Below are positions 43,604 through 51,136 of a stretch of 64,000 nt of DNA, piece after piece. The stretch spans positions 1 through 64,000 of the forward strand of contig JABFQY010000003.1 in assembly GCA_013141415.1 (NCBI GenBank). Reading direction: 5' to 3'. Position numbers and translations under genes: made by a program. The DNA is from Kiritimatiellaceae bacterium. Lineage in GTDB: Bacteria; Verrucomicrobiota; Kiritimatiellia; Kiritimatiellales; Tichowtungiaceae. The stretch's first letter is position 1. The number at the start of each line of letters is the position of its first letter. The notes under the pieces were generated by a model. The model saw nothing but the letters and a program-made list of their open reading frames with translations. It was not told the DNA's origin and made no database searches.

Positions 43604-44692
43604 GTGGCCGTAAAACTGATACATGGAACCGACGAATATCTGGTGAGTCACAACGCCCGCAAGGTTGTTAACGCTCTTTGCCCGGAAAGCGAACAAACCC
43701 TCAGCCTCGAAACGGTTGACGGCGACGTCAAAACGATTGACGAGGCCGTAACCGCTCTCAAGACCTGTATCGGCGCACTGCGCACAATAGGGCTGTTCGG
43801 CGGACAGAAAACCGTCTGGCTTCGCGACGTTTCCATTTTTAAAGACGCCGTGATCAGTAAAAACGAAACGGTCAAAGATTTGCTCGGCAAACTGGCCGAC
43901 GACATAAAGAAAGGTCTGCCGTCCGGACAGAACCTGATTATTTCGGCTCCCGGTGTGGATCGCCGATCCGCCTTTTACAAAGTCTGCGAATCCGCTGGCG
44001 CCGTTGAAGCTTTCGACCTGCCGGAACAGGACTACAAAAAGAAACCGGTTATCCGCGAACGGGCGCAGGCTCTGTTTGCCAAAGTGCCGTGCCGTATCAG
44101 TCCGGCGGCACTTGATTTGTTTCTGGAAAAAGTCGGTACCGACACCCGCCAGCTGATGATGGAAGCCGAAAAACTGATGATCTACATCGGCGACCGCAAA
44201 GAAATCGCCGTTGAGGATGTCAAAGCGATTACGTCGTCGTCGGCAGAAGCTGTAGCGTGGGACTTCACCGATGCACTCGGCGAAAGGCGGCTGGACGAAG
44301 CACTCAAGATTTTACGCCAGCTGATTTTTCAGGGCGAAGCACCCATCGGTATTATGTTTGCCGTCGAGAGCCTTTACCAGAATCTGATGCAGTATCGCGC
44401 CTACATCGACCAAGGTTGGCTGAAACTTTCCAGCGGCTTCGGCGCAAATGCGGTTCAATGGAGTACCGATCCGGAAATGGACAAAATGTTCGCCCAGCTT
44501 CCGGCTGATCCGCGCGAAACGCACTGGTTCCGTACATCCAAACTTGGCCAGCAGGCGAAAAACTACAGTGCCGACGAACTCCGCCGCTGTCAGAAACGTC
44601 TGCTGGAAACTCATGAACAGCTCGTCTCCAGCGGCGTTCCGCAGGAACTGATTCTTGAAATGCTCGTCATCAAGCTGATCGCCAAAGTATGA
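43604..44692 (+). CDS. holA: DNA polymerase III delta subunit
   Basis: A 362-residue clamp-loader delta. The N-terminal part has the degenerate AAA+ fold (LIHGTDEYLVSHNARK, GLFGGQKTVWLRDV, GQNLIISAPGVDRRSAFYK) and the C-terminal part the helical collar domain (VEDVKAITSSSAEAVAWDF, DEALKILRQLIFQGEAPIGI). It opens the sliding clamp. The start is a GTG with AAGGAA upstream. It overlaps the next gene by four bases. Confidence 0.93.
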   Translation: MAVKLIHGTDEYLVSHNARKVVNALCPESEQTLSLETVDGDVKTIDEAVTALKTCIGALRTIGLFGGQKTVWLRDVSIFKDAVISKNETVKDLLGKLADDIKKGLPSGQNLIISAPGVDRRSAFYKVCESAGAVEAFDLPEQDYKKKPVIRERAQALFAKVPCRISPAALDLFLEKVGTDTRQLMMEAEKLMIYIGDRKEIAVEDVKAITSSSAEAVAWDFTDALGERRLDEALKILRQLIFQGEAPIGIMFAVESLYQNLMQYRAYIDQGWLKLSSGFGANAVQWSTDPEMDKMFAQLPADPRETHWFRTSKLGQQAKNYSADELRRCQKRLLETHEQLVSSGVPQELILEMLVIKLIAKV

Positions 44693-45363
44693 GTATTCGC
44701 GACAACCTCGAAGCGGTCGAAGCACGCATTACCGCCGCCTGCGAAAAGGCCGGACGCAAACGCGCTGATATAAAGCTGGTCGCCGTTTCAAAAACAAAGC
44801 CCGCCGATGCGGTGATCGAAGCCGCCGAAGCCGGACAGATTTTGTTTGGCGAAAACCGGATACAGGAAGCGCAGGCGAAAATTCCGCTGTGTCCGGGACA
44901 TTTGCAATGGCACTTGATCGGCCACCTGCAAAGCAATAAAGCGCGCATCGCTGCTTCCGGAATGTTCCGCATGATTCATTCCGTGGATTCAGAAAAACTT
45001 CTCCGTGCACTCGATGAATACGCGGCGGTGCCGTTGCCGGTACTGATTCAGGTTAACGTGTCCGGCGAAGGCTCTAAGGAAGGTTGCGCGCCGGAAGAAG
45101 CCGCCGCACTGATCGAAGCCGCCAATCGGTGCGGTAAAATTGAAGTACATGGACTGATGACGATTCCGCCATTCACGCCTGATCCGGAAAAGGCGCGGGT
45201 TCACTTTTCCAATTTGCGGAAACTTCGCGATCGGCTTCAGCAGGAAACCGGTACGCCACTACCGGAGCTTTCAATGGGAATGTCGCATGACTTTGAAATC
45301 GCGATCAGCGAAGGCGCGACCTATATTCGCGTCGGTTCGGACATCTTTGGAGGACGATCATGA
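44689..45363 (+). CDS. YggS family pyridoxal-phosphate homeostasis protein
   Basis: A 224-residue TIM-barrel PLP protein like E. coli YggS and human PROSC. The PLP Lys is in LVAVSKTKPADAV (about residue 31), then WHLIGHLQSNKA and a LSMGMSHDFEIAISEGAT segment. It stabilises the PLP pool in the cell. It is coupled to holA upstream and proC downstream by ATGA overlaps; proC is a frequent partner. Confidence 0.94.
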   Translation: MSIRDNLEAVEARITAACEKAGRKRADIKLVAVSKTKPADAVIEAAEAGQILFGENRIQEAQAKIPLCPGHLQWHLIGHLQSNKARIAASGMFRMIHSVDSEKLLRALDEYAAVPLPVLIQVNVSGEGSKEGCAPEEAAALIEAANRCGKIEVHGLMTIPPFTPDPEKARVHFSNLRKLRDRLQQETGTPLPELSMGMSHDFEIAISEGATYIRVGSDIFGGRS

Positions 45364-46172
45364 GTGTAATGGAGTCGAAGGTAGTTTTCGTCGGCGCGGG
45401 AAATATGGCGGAAGCCATCGTCAGCGGTATGGTGACAGCACAGTTTTGTGCGCCGGAAAAAATCATCATGACGGACGTCCGCCCGGAACGGCTGGCCAAT
45501 CTCGAAGACGAATACGGTGTTTCAATTTCTACCGACAACAGCGTGGTTAAAAACGCGGAGATTGTTGTGCTGGCGGTGAAACCGCAGGTCATGGCGGACG
45601 TGCTCAAAGGCATTGCGCCGGTGCTTCGTTCCGAAACACTTGTTATCAGTATTGCCGCCGGAATTCCGACGGCGAAAATTGAAGCTGCGCTCGGCGGGAA
45701 ACGCCGTGTCGTGCGTGTCATGCCGAATACACCGGCGCTGGTCGGGCAGGGGGCTTCCGCGATTGCCGCCGGAACCAATGCCGACGAAGCTGATCTGGAA
45801 GTGACTGAAACGATTCTCGGTTGTGTCGGACTGACCGTACGGGTTAAAGAAAACGAACTGGATGCCGTCACCGCGCTGAGCGGTTCCGGTCCGGCTTATG
45901 TTTTTTATCTGATTGAAGGCATGCTGGCAGCGGCGGAAAAGATGGGACTGGATAAAGAAACGGCCCGCCGGCTGGCGCTCAAGACGGTCGAAGGTTCGGC
46001 GCGACTGATGGCTGATTCCGGCGAAGCCGCCGATGCATTGCGCGCCAAAGTGACTTCCAAAGGCGGAACCACCGAGGCGGCCATCCGTTCGCTCGACGGC
46101 GCGGGTGTGAAAGCCGCCGTTGTTCAAGCGCTGCTGGCCGCGCAAATACGCTCTGTTGAGTTATCAAAATAA
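45360..46172 (+). CDS. proC: Pyrroline-5-carboxylate reductase
   Basis: A 270-residue NADPH-dependent enzyme, the last step of proline synthesis. The N-terminal Rossmann loop is VFVGAGNMAEAIVSG, the substrate region is RVMPNTPALVGQGASA, and the C-terminal dimer helix is ALSGSGPAYVFYLIEG followed by SKGGTTEAAI. It ends directly before a terminator shared with the convergent cold-shock gene. Confidence 0.96.
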   Translation: MSVMESKVVFVGAGNMAEAIVSGMVTAQFCAPEKIIMTDVRPERLANLEDEYGVSISTDNSVVKNAEIVVLAVKPQVMADVLKGIAPVLRSETLVISIAAGIPTAKIEAALGGKRRVVRVMPNTPALVGQGASAIAAGTNADEADLEVTETILGCVGLTVRVKENELDAVTALSGSGPAYVFYLIEGMLAAAEKMGLDKETARRLALKTVEGSARLMADSGEAADALRAKVTSKGGTTEAAIRSLDGAGVKAAVVQALLAAQIRSVELSK

Positions 46173-46213
46173 AAAAAAGACCCCGGCGGTGAAAAACAGC
46201 CGGGGCCTTTTTT
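46172..46213. terminator. Bidirectional terminator between proC and cspA
   Basis: CCCCGGC (46181-46187) pairs with GCCGGGG (46199-46205), preceded by an A run and followed by a T run. It serves proC on the plus strand and the cold-shock gene on the minus strand. Confidence 0.88.
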
Positions 46214-46216
46214 CTA

Positions 46217-46420
46217 TTAGACAGCTGTTACGTTGGAAGCTTGGAGACCTTTAGCTCCCTGAGTCACTTCCATCGTTACACTCTGACCATCAGCCAGCGT
46301 GGTGTTTCCTTTAATAGCGGAGTGGTGGACAAAAACGTCCTTGCCGCCTTCCTGCGAAATAAAACCAAAACCTTTTTCGGCGTTGAACCACTTAACTGTA
46401 CCATTTACTACTTCTGACAT
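46217..46420 (-). CDS. cspA: Cold-shock protein (CspA family)
   Basis: A 67-residue RNA/DNA-binding OB-fold protein. RNP1 is KGFGFI and RNP2 is VFVHHSAI. It melts RNA structure and aids translation, often at low temperature. The start at 46420 (MSEVVNG) has GAGG upstream; earlier codons in the frame are not coding. About 200 bases to tRNA-Thr lie upstream with no gene, possibly a long leader. Confidence 0.95.
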   Translation of the reverse strand: MSEVVNGTVKWFNAEKGFGFISQEGGKDVFVHHSAIKGNTTLADGQSVTMEVTQGAKGLQASNVTAV

Positions 46421-46644
46421 ATTTACCTCATTACTCACCACCCGTCAGGGCTGGCGTTACTAAACCCCTGCTTCACTGTGAAGCAGAGCAAAACAACCCG
46501 GGGGAAAGCCGCGCTTTCTTCCGCAGAAACAAAGGTTCTAGGCCAACTGGCGCAGAAAACAAGGTTTATATTTTTCAGGTGGAGCTTTATGACGCTGAAA
46601 CTTGACTCACACAAAAAGCTCTGACTTAATACGCGCTCTTTCCG

Positions 46645-46720
46645 GCCAATGTAGCTCAGTTGGTAGAGCAGCTCATTCGTAATGAGCAGGTCATCGGTTC
46701 GATTCCGATCATTGGCTCCA
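46645..46720 (+). tRNA. tRNA-Thr (CGT)
   Basis: A 76-base tRNA with encoded CCA. GCCAATG (46645-46651) pairs with CATTGGC (46710-46716). The anticodon arm GCTCA/TGAGC has loop TTCGTAA, anticodon CGT, reading ACG. The T-arm is CGGTTCGATTCCG. The discriminator is T. Confidence 0.95.
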
Positions 46721-46787
46721 TTCGACTCGTTCGATTCGTTCACTCGCTCATGGCGGGCCAGCCACCGGGCGAACGGAGTGAGTCGAA
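46721..46787. repeat. Palindrome abutting the tRNA-Thr 3' end
   Basis: TTCGACTC starts at the base after the CCA and pairs with GAGTCGAA at 46780-46787. Inside are CACTCGCTCATGGC and GGAGTGAG-type segments. It is closely related to the element directly after tRNA-Tyr at 39739-39795. Confidence 0.8.
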
Positions 46788-46859
46788 GGGCTTGTGGCAG
46801 GCCGGCCCTACGATTGCGACCAGTTAGATACAGTTTATGATGATGAGGCAGATGTACAG

Positions 46860-47966
46860 ATGGCAAAACCAATCACTCCCTATTATCTGATCGACGAAAA
46901 AAAGCTGCTGCGGAATCTGAAGATCATCCAGCAGGTGCGCGAGTTGTCGGGGGCAAAATCGGTTCTGGCGCTGAAGTGCTTTTCAACCTGGTCCGTGTTT
47001 CCCCTGATGAGCAAGTACATGGACGGCACCACGAGCAGTTCTCTTCCCGAGGCGCGGCTGGGGTATGAGAAGTTCGGTAAGGAAGTTCACGCCTACAGCG
47101 TCGGTTTTTCGCGGGCGGAAGTCCGGGAAGTCAGCACGTTTGCCAATATGGTAATTTTCAACTCTATCTCACAGTTGAAGCAGCTTGCCCGTGAGACGCG
47201 CGGCCTGCCGCTGGGCTTGCGGATTAATCCGGGAGTCAGTCACTCCCATTATGATCTCGCGAATCCGGCCAGACGCTTTTCCCGACTGGGAGTGATTAAT
47301 CTGAAGGATGTCATGGAGGTTGCTCCACTGATCAGCGGCGTGATGTTCCATTTCAACTGCGAAAACGATGCGTTTGAAAGCTTTTCTTCGGCACTTGATA
47401 CGATTGGGAAAAAATACGGTTCGCTTCTGAAGAAAATGGAGTGGGTCAGTCTGGGCGGCGGTTTGTCTTTCACGAAAAAAGGCTATCCCGTCCGGAAGTT
47501 TTGCCGACGCCTGAAACAGTTCAGCGAGGAATTCGGCGTACAGGTGTATCTGGAGCCCGGCGAAGCCGCCATTACCGGATGTGCCGAGCTGGTGACAACG
47601 GTGCTGGATGTCGTGCATAACGAAATGGACACCGCAATTCTTGATGCTTCGATGGAAGCGCACATGCTGGATCATTTGATCTACCGCACCAGTCCGAAAG
47701 TCAATGCACCCGGACCGGGGCGCTATCCCGTCATGATCGCCGGACGCTCCTGTCTGGCAGGTGATGTTTTCGGGACCTATAAGCTCAAAAAGAAACTGAC
47801 GGTCGGCGCGGAGGTTCATCTGGCCGACGCCGCCGGATATACCATGGTGAAAAAGAACTGGTTCAATGGTCTGCCGATGCCGTCCATCTGTGTAAAAAGG
47901 CTGAACGGAAAACTGGAAACTGTCCGGCATTTTAGTTACAAGGATTACCTCGAAGGGCTTTCATAA
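46860..47966 (+). CDS. nspC: Carboxynorspermidine decarboxylase
   Basis: A 368-residue PLP fold-III decarboxylase related to DapDC. The PLP Lys is in VLALKCFSTWSVF (about residue 39), followed by SSSLPEA, the HFNCEND segment and SLGGGLSFTKKGYP. The C-terminal region has AGRSCLAGDVFG, which replaces the Cys-box of diaminopimelate decarboxylase. It decarboxylates carboxynorspermidine or carboxyspermidine to the polyamine. The next gene makes its substrate. Start at 46860 with GAGG about 11 bases upstream. Confidence 0.92.
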   Translation: MAKPITPYYLIDEKKLLRNLKIIQQVRELSGAKSVLALKCFSTWSVFPLMSKYMDGTTSSSLPEARLGYEKFGKEVHAYSVGFSRAEVREVSTFANMVIFNSISQLKQLARETRGLPLGLRINPGVSHSHYDLANPARRFSRLGVINLKDVMEVAPLISGVMFHFNCENDAFESFSSALDTIGKKYGSLLKKMEWVSLGGGLSFTKKGYPVRKFCRRLKQFSEEFGVQVYLEPGEAAITGCAELVTTVLDVVHNEMDTAILDASMEAHMLDHLIYRTSPKVNAPGPGRYPVMIAGRSCLAGDVFGTYKLKKKLTVGAEVHLADAAGYTMVKKNWFNGLPMPSICVKRLNGKLETVRHFSYKDYLEGLS

Positions 47967-47982
47967 GAATAAAGGAACGTTG

Positions 47983-49536
47983 ATGAAAAAGAATCTATTG
48001 ATTATTGGTGCTGGCGGCGTGGCGCATGTAACGGCTCACAAAGCGGCAATGAACAACGATGTGCTCGGCGATATCTGCATCGCATCGCGCACTCAGGCTA
48101 AGTGCGACGAGATTATCGAGAGCGTCCGGCGGCTGAAGCACCTCAAGGATCCGTCCAAGAAACTGTATTCACGGCAGATTGACGCCCTCGACATCCCGGC
48201 AACCGTAAAACTGATTCAGGAAACTCAGTCCGAGATGGTGATCAACCTCGGCAATGCCTTCATCAACATGTCCGTTCTGGAAGCCTGCCTTCAGACCGGC
48301 GCGGTTTACATGGATACGGCGATTCACGAAGATCCGGACAAAGTTTGCGAGCAACCACCGTGGTATGCCAATTATGAGTGGAAGCGCAAAGACCGTTGCC
48401 GTGATGCCGGACTGACAGCCATCCTCGGCGTCGGGTTCGACCCCGGCGTAGTCAATGCGTACTGCGCGTTAGCTCAGAAAAAGTATTTCGATAAGATCGA
48501 TACCATCGACATCATGGACGTCAACGCTGGCAGTCACGGCAAATACTTCGCCACCAATTTTGACCCGGAAATTAATTTCCGCGAATTCATCAAGGTGTGG
48601 ACCTGGATTGACCGGAAATGGGCGGAATACCCGACACATTCCGTCAAGCGCATGTACGACTTCCCGGTGGCCGGGCTTTGCCCGATCTACTTGAACGGAC
48701 ATGATGAGCTGCACTCACTGTCGAAAAACATTGATGCGAACAGCATCCGGTTCTGGATGGGCTTCGGCAATCATTACATCAACGTATTCACCGTACTGCG
48801 GACGCTAGGCTTCCTTGATCATCTGCCGGTAAAGCTTACCACCGGACAGGAAGTCGTTCCGCTGAAAGTTGTGAAGGCTCTTCTGCCCGACCCCAAGACG
48901 CTGGCGCCCGGCTACACGGGAAAGACCTGCATCGGCAATTTCGTAAAAGGCTGGAAAAACGGCAAGAAGCGCGAGGTCTTCATCTATCAGGTTTCCGACC
49001 ATCACGCCTGCTACGAAGAAATCGAATCGCAGGGCATCAGCTACACAGCAGGCGTTCCGCCGGTGGCGGCGGCCATGCTGGTGGCTCAGGGCGTCTGGGA
49101 TCCGAAGACCATGGTGAATGTGGAAGAACTCGATCCCGAGCCGTTCATCGCGATCCTCGACCGGATCGGTCTGCCCACGGACGTTAAGGAAATCAAGCCC
49201 GGCAGCAAATTCTCATTTGACGGCACGGTGCGGGATCTGGCGGTTGAGCTCGCAGAATCCACGGCGACGGTCACCGTTTCGGCGGCTACCCCCATCATCG
49301 CGATCGACAAGAAGTTTCAGGCAGATGCCCTTAAAAAACTGGCGGCAGAGGCGAAGAAGAAACCCGCGTCAGCTCCGGTTAAGAAAGCCAAAGCTAAAAA
49401 ACCGGTGAAGGCAAAAGCCAAAAAGATCGTCGTAAAAAAAGCCGTTTTCAAAAAAACGAAGAAGACTGCTCCGAAAAAAGTCGTCGCGAAAAAAGGCACA
49501 GCCAAGAAGGTGAAGAAAGCCGGCAAGAAGAAATAA
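47983..49536 (+). CDS. Carboxynorspermidine synthase with a histone-H1-like tail
   Basis: A 517-residue protein. Residues 1 to about 400 are the saccharopine-dehydrogenase-like carboxynorspermidine synthase (LLIIGAGGVAHVTAHKAAMN, GVGFDPGVVNAYCA), which joins putrescine or diaminopropane with aspartate semialdehyde in an NADPH reaction. Residues from about 443 onward are unlike the family: a Lys/Ala/Pro/Val-rich tail (KKAKAKKPVKAKAKKI, KKTAPKKVVAKKGTAKK) resembling histone H1 tails. It is the second gene of the polyamine set. ATG 47983 follows AAAGGA by six bases. The tail could bind DNA, RNA or polyphosphate (inference). Confidence 0.9.
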   Translation: MKKNLLIIGAGGVAHVTAHKAAMNNDVLGDICIASRTQAKCDEIIESVRRLKHLKDPSKKLYSRQIDALDIPATVKLIQETQSEMVINLGNAFINMSVLEACLQTGAVYMDTAIHEDPDKVCEQPPWYANYEWKRKDRCRDAGLTAILGVGFDPGVVNAYCALAQKKYFDKIDTIDIMDVNAGSHGKYFATNFDPEINFREFIKVWTWIDRKWAEYPTHSVKRMYDFPVAGLCPIYLNGHDELHSLSKNIDANSIRFWMGFGNHYINVFTVLRTLGFLDHLPVKLTTGQEVVPLKVVKALLPDPKTLAPGYTGKTCIGNFVKGWKNGKKREVFIYQVSDHHACYEEIESQGISYTAGVPPVAAAMLVAQGVWDPKTMVNVEELDPEPFIAILDRIGLPTDVKEIKPGSKFSFDGTVRDLAVELAESTATVTVSAATPIIAIDKKFQADALKKLAAEAKKKPASAPVKKAKAKKPVKAKAKKIVVKKAVFKKTKKTAPKKVVAKKGTAKKVKKAGKKK

Positions 49537-49555
49537 ACTTCCAGCCGAACGACTG

Positions 49556-49590
49556 AAAGGCCGCCATGCGATAAGCATGACGGCCTTTTT
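49556..49590 (+). terminator. Terminator after the carboxynorspermidine synthase gene
   Basis: AAAGGCCGCCATGC pairs with GCATGACGGCCTTT around a GATAA loop, followed by TT and more T-rich bases, 20 bases past the stop codon. Confidence 0.85.
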
Positions 49591-49630
49591 GTTTGTAGTG
49601 TCAGGTCATTAATGAACTATCGGATAGAAC

Positions 49631-49724
49631 TTGTAGGACATGCTTCCCGTATTCGGGAGCATGTGTTCTCCGATGTTGACAGGCAGACACAAGCTCTCTG
49701 AATACAGAGAAGCTCGTCCTACAA
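49631..49724. repeat. TGTAGGAC-ended palindrome with two inner hairpins
   Basis: TTGTAGGAC (49631-49639) and GTCCTACAA (49716-49724) are exact inverted ends of a 94-bp unit. Inside are CATGCTTCCCG/CGGGAGCATG (49639-49663) and AGCTCTCTG/CAGAGAAGCT (49692-49714). It fills most of the gap between the polyamine genes. Confidence 0.88.
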
Positions 49725-49821
49725 CACGACAGGTTGACTTGACGGCAAAGCGGAAATGGATGGAAGGGCTTCGACCGTTCCAGCCCTGCAATAATTTCCG
49801 ACATCTCAATCGCTACATGTT

Positions 49822-50976
49822 CTACTGATTGATATGGACGATTTTGGCGGGAGAAAACCCGTTAAAGCTCGTCGCTGAAGCGTTGCTGTAGGCGCCGATA
49901 TTCCGGCTGTACACGAGGTCGCCCAGTTCAAGATTAGTCGGCAGTTCTTCCGACATAGAAAGCACGTCGAGAGCATCGCAAGTGGGGCCGAACACGGTGC
50001 AAATCTCAATCGGCCCGCGCTTAAACGCTTTCAGCGGATACTTGCAATGGTCAAAGATAATTCCTGAGAACGTATTGTAAACGCCGTCGTCAATGTAGTA
50101 GCAGAGTTTCCCGTTGCGAACGGCTTTGCCAATGATTTGCGAAACAGCGGTACCCGCCGTCGCGACCATAAACCGGCCCGGCTCGGCTAGAATCTGAATG
50201 TCCTTGGGGAACAACCGGTTAAGCTCAGCGTTGATCTTGCGGGCGAGTTCGCTGAAGGGTTTCACGGTCGAGTCGTAGGGTGCGGGGAATCCGCCGCCGA
50301 TATCCAGGAGATTCATCTTTGTGTAGCCGCGGCTTTTTGCTTCCTCAAAAACACTGGCCGCCAGATTAATGGCCTGAACAAAATTCTCGAAGTTGGTGGT
50401 CTGACTGCCTACATGGAAGCTCAGGCCTTCCACGACCAGTCCGGCCTTGACCGCCGCCAGAATCAGATCCACCGCTTCACCCGATGCCGCGCCGCATTTT
50501 GAAGAAAGCTCGCACATGGCACCGGTATTGGGAACGCTCAGACGCAGGGCAAGCCCCGAGTTGGGCGCGTACTTTTTGATCTTCTTGATCTCTTCGTAAT
50601 TGTCGTACGTGACCAGCGCTTTGTACTGATCCAGTTCCTGCAACGCCTCATTGACCTTGATGGGATTGGCATAGATGATCTTGTCCCAGATCCATTCCTG
50701 CCGCTGCTTGGCGGGCATGTGTTTGATCAGGTCATACACAATGTTGAATTCCGGCATCGAGGCTACGTCGAAGCTGGCACCCGCATCAAACAGCGTTTTA
50801 ACAATGGCAGGATCCGGATTGGCCTTCACCGCAAAGTACGCCTGAACGCGGGGCAGGTATTTTCTGAATGTGGCGTAATTTTTACGAAGAACATTATGGT
50901 CGACCACAAAGAGCGGCGTTCCGTGAGTTTTACCGAGTTGTTTAAGCACGTTCAAATTATTCATGCCGGTGACCAT
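49822..50976 (-). CDS. Ornithine/lysine decarboxylase, fold III
   Basis: A 384-residue PLP decarboxylase of the eukaryotic ODC/LODC type. The PLP Lys is in AYFAVKANPDP (about residue 50), the substrate-shaping His in FHVGSQ, the phosphate loop in GGGFPAPYD, and the active-site Cys in GPTCDALD. It makes putrescine or cadaverine, the diamine needed by the neighbouring carboxynorspermidine synthase. Start is ambiguous between 50976 and 50964. It is convergent with the other polyamine genes. Confidence 0.92.
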   Translation of the reverse strand: MVTGMNNLNVLKQLGKTHGTPLFVVDHNVLRKNYATFRKYLPRVQAYFAVKANPDPAIVKTLFDAGASFDVASMPEFNIVYDLIKHMPAKQRQEWIWDKIIYANPIKVNEALQELDQYKALVTYDNYEEIKKIKKYAPNSGLALRLSVPNTGAMCELSSKCGAASGEAVDLILAAVKAGLVVEGLSFHVGSQTTNFENFVQAINLAASVFEEAKSRGYTKMNLLDIGGGFPAPYDSTVKPFSELARKINAELNRLFPKDIQILAEPGRFMVATAGTAVSQIIGKAVRNGKLCYYIDDGVYNTFSGIIFDHCKYPLKAFKRGPIEICTVFGPTCDALDVLSMSEELPTNLELGDLVYSRNIGAYSNASATSFNGFSPAKIVHINQ

Positions 50977-51067
50977 ATTGGTTTTTTCCGGATTTGTGTA
51001 CCCAAGATTTCAAAAAGTTGACGGGTTTCCGTTTTTTACCCGATTGAGCGTCTGTATTTGATGAAAA

Positions 51068-51115
51068 GTAGGACAGGCATCTTGCCTGTCCAGACAGGCT
51101 GGAAGCCTGTCCTAC
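51068..51115. repeat. GTAGGACAGGC-ended palindrome
   Basis: GTAGGACAGGC (51068-51078) and GCCTGTCCTAC (51105-51115) are exact 11-bp inverted ends of a 48-bp unit; GCCTGTC and GACAGGC inside also pair with the arms, so alternative folds exist. It belongs with the TGTAGG family seen at 143, 38227 and 49631. Confidence 0.88.
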
Positions 51116-51136
51116 GTTTGATTTATACCGACGAAT

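Noticed and set aside
46421-46644. Possible riboswitch or thermosensor leader of cspA
   Set aside because: The stretch is long enough, but no strong stem or known consensus could be seen by eye.
46435-46872. Minus-strand frame of 145 codons upstream of cspA
   Set aside because: It is antisense to tRNA-Thr (giving the well-known NDRNRTDDLL-type false peptide) and the palindrome after it. The cspA start at 46420 needs no such gene.
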